From NCBI GenBank assembly GCA_964601865.1, contig CAZRPI010000054.1:1-22891 (forward strand): a DNA stretch of 22,891 nucleotides, given 5' to 3'. The notes under the pieces were generated by a model, which was not told the origin of the DNA, did no database searches, and worked only from the letters and a program-made list of their open reading frames with translations. This DNA is from Pseudopelobacter sp964601865. Its GTDB lineage: Bacteria > Desulfobacterota > Desulfuromonadia > Geobacterales > Pseudopelobacteraceae. Shown piece after piece: positions 22,853 to 22,891 of the stretch (position 1 is the first letter of the stretch; every line of letters starts with the position of its first letter). A program made the translations under genes and the position numbers.

Positions 22853-22891
22853 GTGGGGCTGTTTCTCAACGCCGGCATCGTGGTAAAATTC
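22853..22891 (+). CDS. Probable ExbB/TolQ/MotA-family proton channel, first 13 codons
   Basis: GTG 22853 has GGAGG 8 bases upstream and opens a frame reading GLFLNAGIVVKF to the window end. A short Leu/Phe start followed by AG-x-VVK is the usual opening of TolQ/ExbB proteins. Only 13 codons are visible, so the call rests on that pattern and on context: an ExbB (with ExbD next) is what the tonB at 477 would need. It follows nikR by 34 bases. Confidence 0.5.
   Translation, partial: MGLFLNAGIVVKF

Overview
The window reads as a GC-rich, Gram-negative, probably anaerobic deltaproteobacterium of the Geobacter/Pelobacter (Desulfuromonadales) kind. This is inferred from the gene set and repeat style, not from a marker gene. 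Every gene lies on the + strand. The region is one long metal-acquisition locus that ends in a nickel regulator, NikR. Two 100-N blocks (6424-6523 and 14502-14601) are assembly gaps, and each truncates a gene. Both window ends also cut genes.

Layout. 1-131: tail of a periplasmic binding protein. 132-476: non-coding, with a terminator. 477-1598: tonB and a small ribbon-helix-helix protein. 1695-6035: a TonB-dependent receptor and two tandem binding proteins. 6063-6353: an orphan HTH (antitoxin-like) protein. 6524-8234: a FecCD-type permease (5' end lost in the gap) and its ATPase. 8264-13183: a second complete import set of receptor, binding protein, permease and ATPase. 13173-15342: an unknown protein plus the ATPase and ABC-2 membrane subunit of an exporter. 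15473-22276: a three-subunit chelatase, CobN-like large subunit with BchI-like and BchD-like AAA+ subunits. 22372-22818: nikR. 22853 onward: the first 13 codons of a probable ExbB/TolQ.

How it may work together (inference). TonB with ExbB/D energises two outer-membrane receptors. Binding proteins and two FecCD/BtuCD-type transporters then carry a metal complex into the cytoplasm. The CobN/BchI/BchD trio is of the class that inserts divalent metals into tetrapyrroles, yet there is no cobalamin, chlorophyll or haem gene in the window and no cobalamin riboswitch was seen. With NikR at the end and an exporter in the middle, the most interesting reading is a Ni (or Co) handling system that loads or unloads a tetrapyrrole-like or other macrocyclic metallophore. 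The window does not prove this.

A second story is a family of palindromic repeats with GTAGAGACG...CGTCTCTAC ends. Five copies were found. One lies in-frame inside the CobN-like gene, one in-frame inside the signal-peptide region of a binding protein, one supplies the stop codon of the BchD-like gene, and two are intergenic. A different hairpin sits in the N-terminal coding region of another binding protein, and a C-run/G-run repeat precedes the CobN-like gene.
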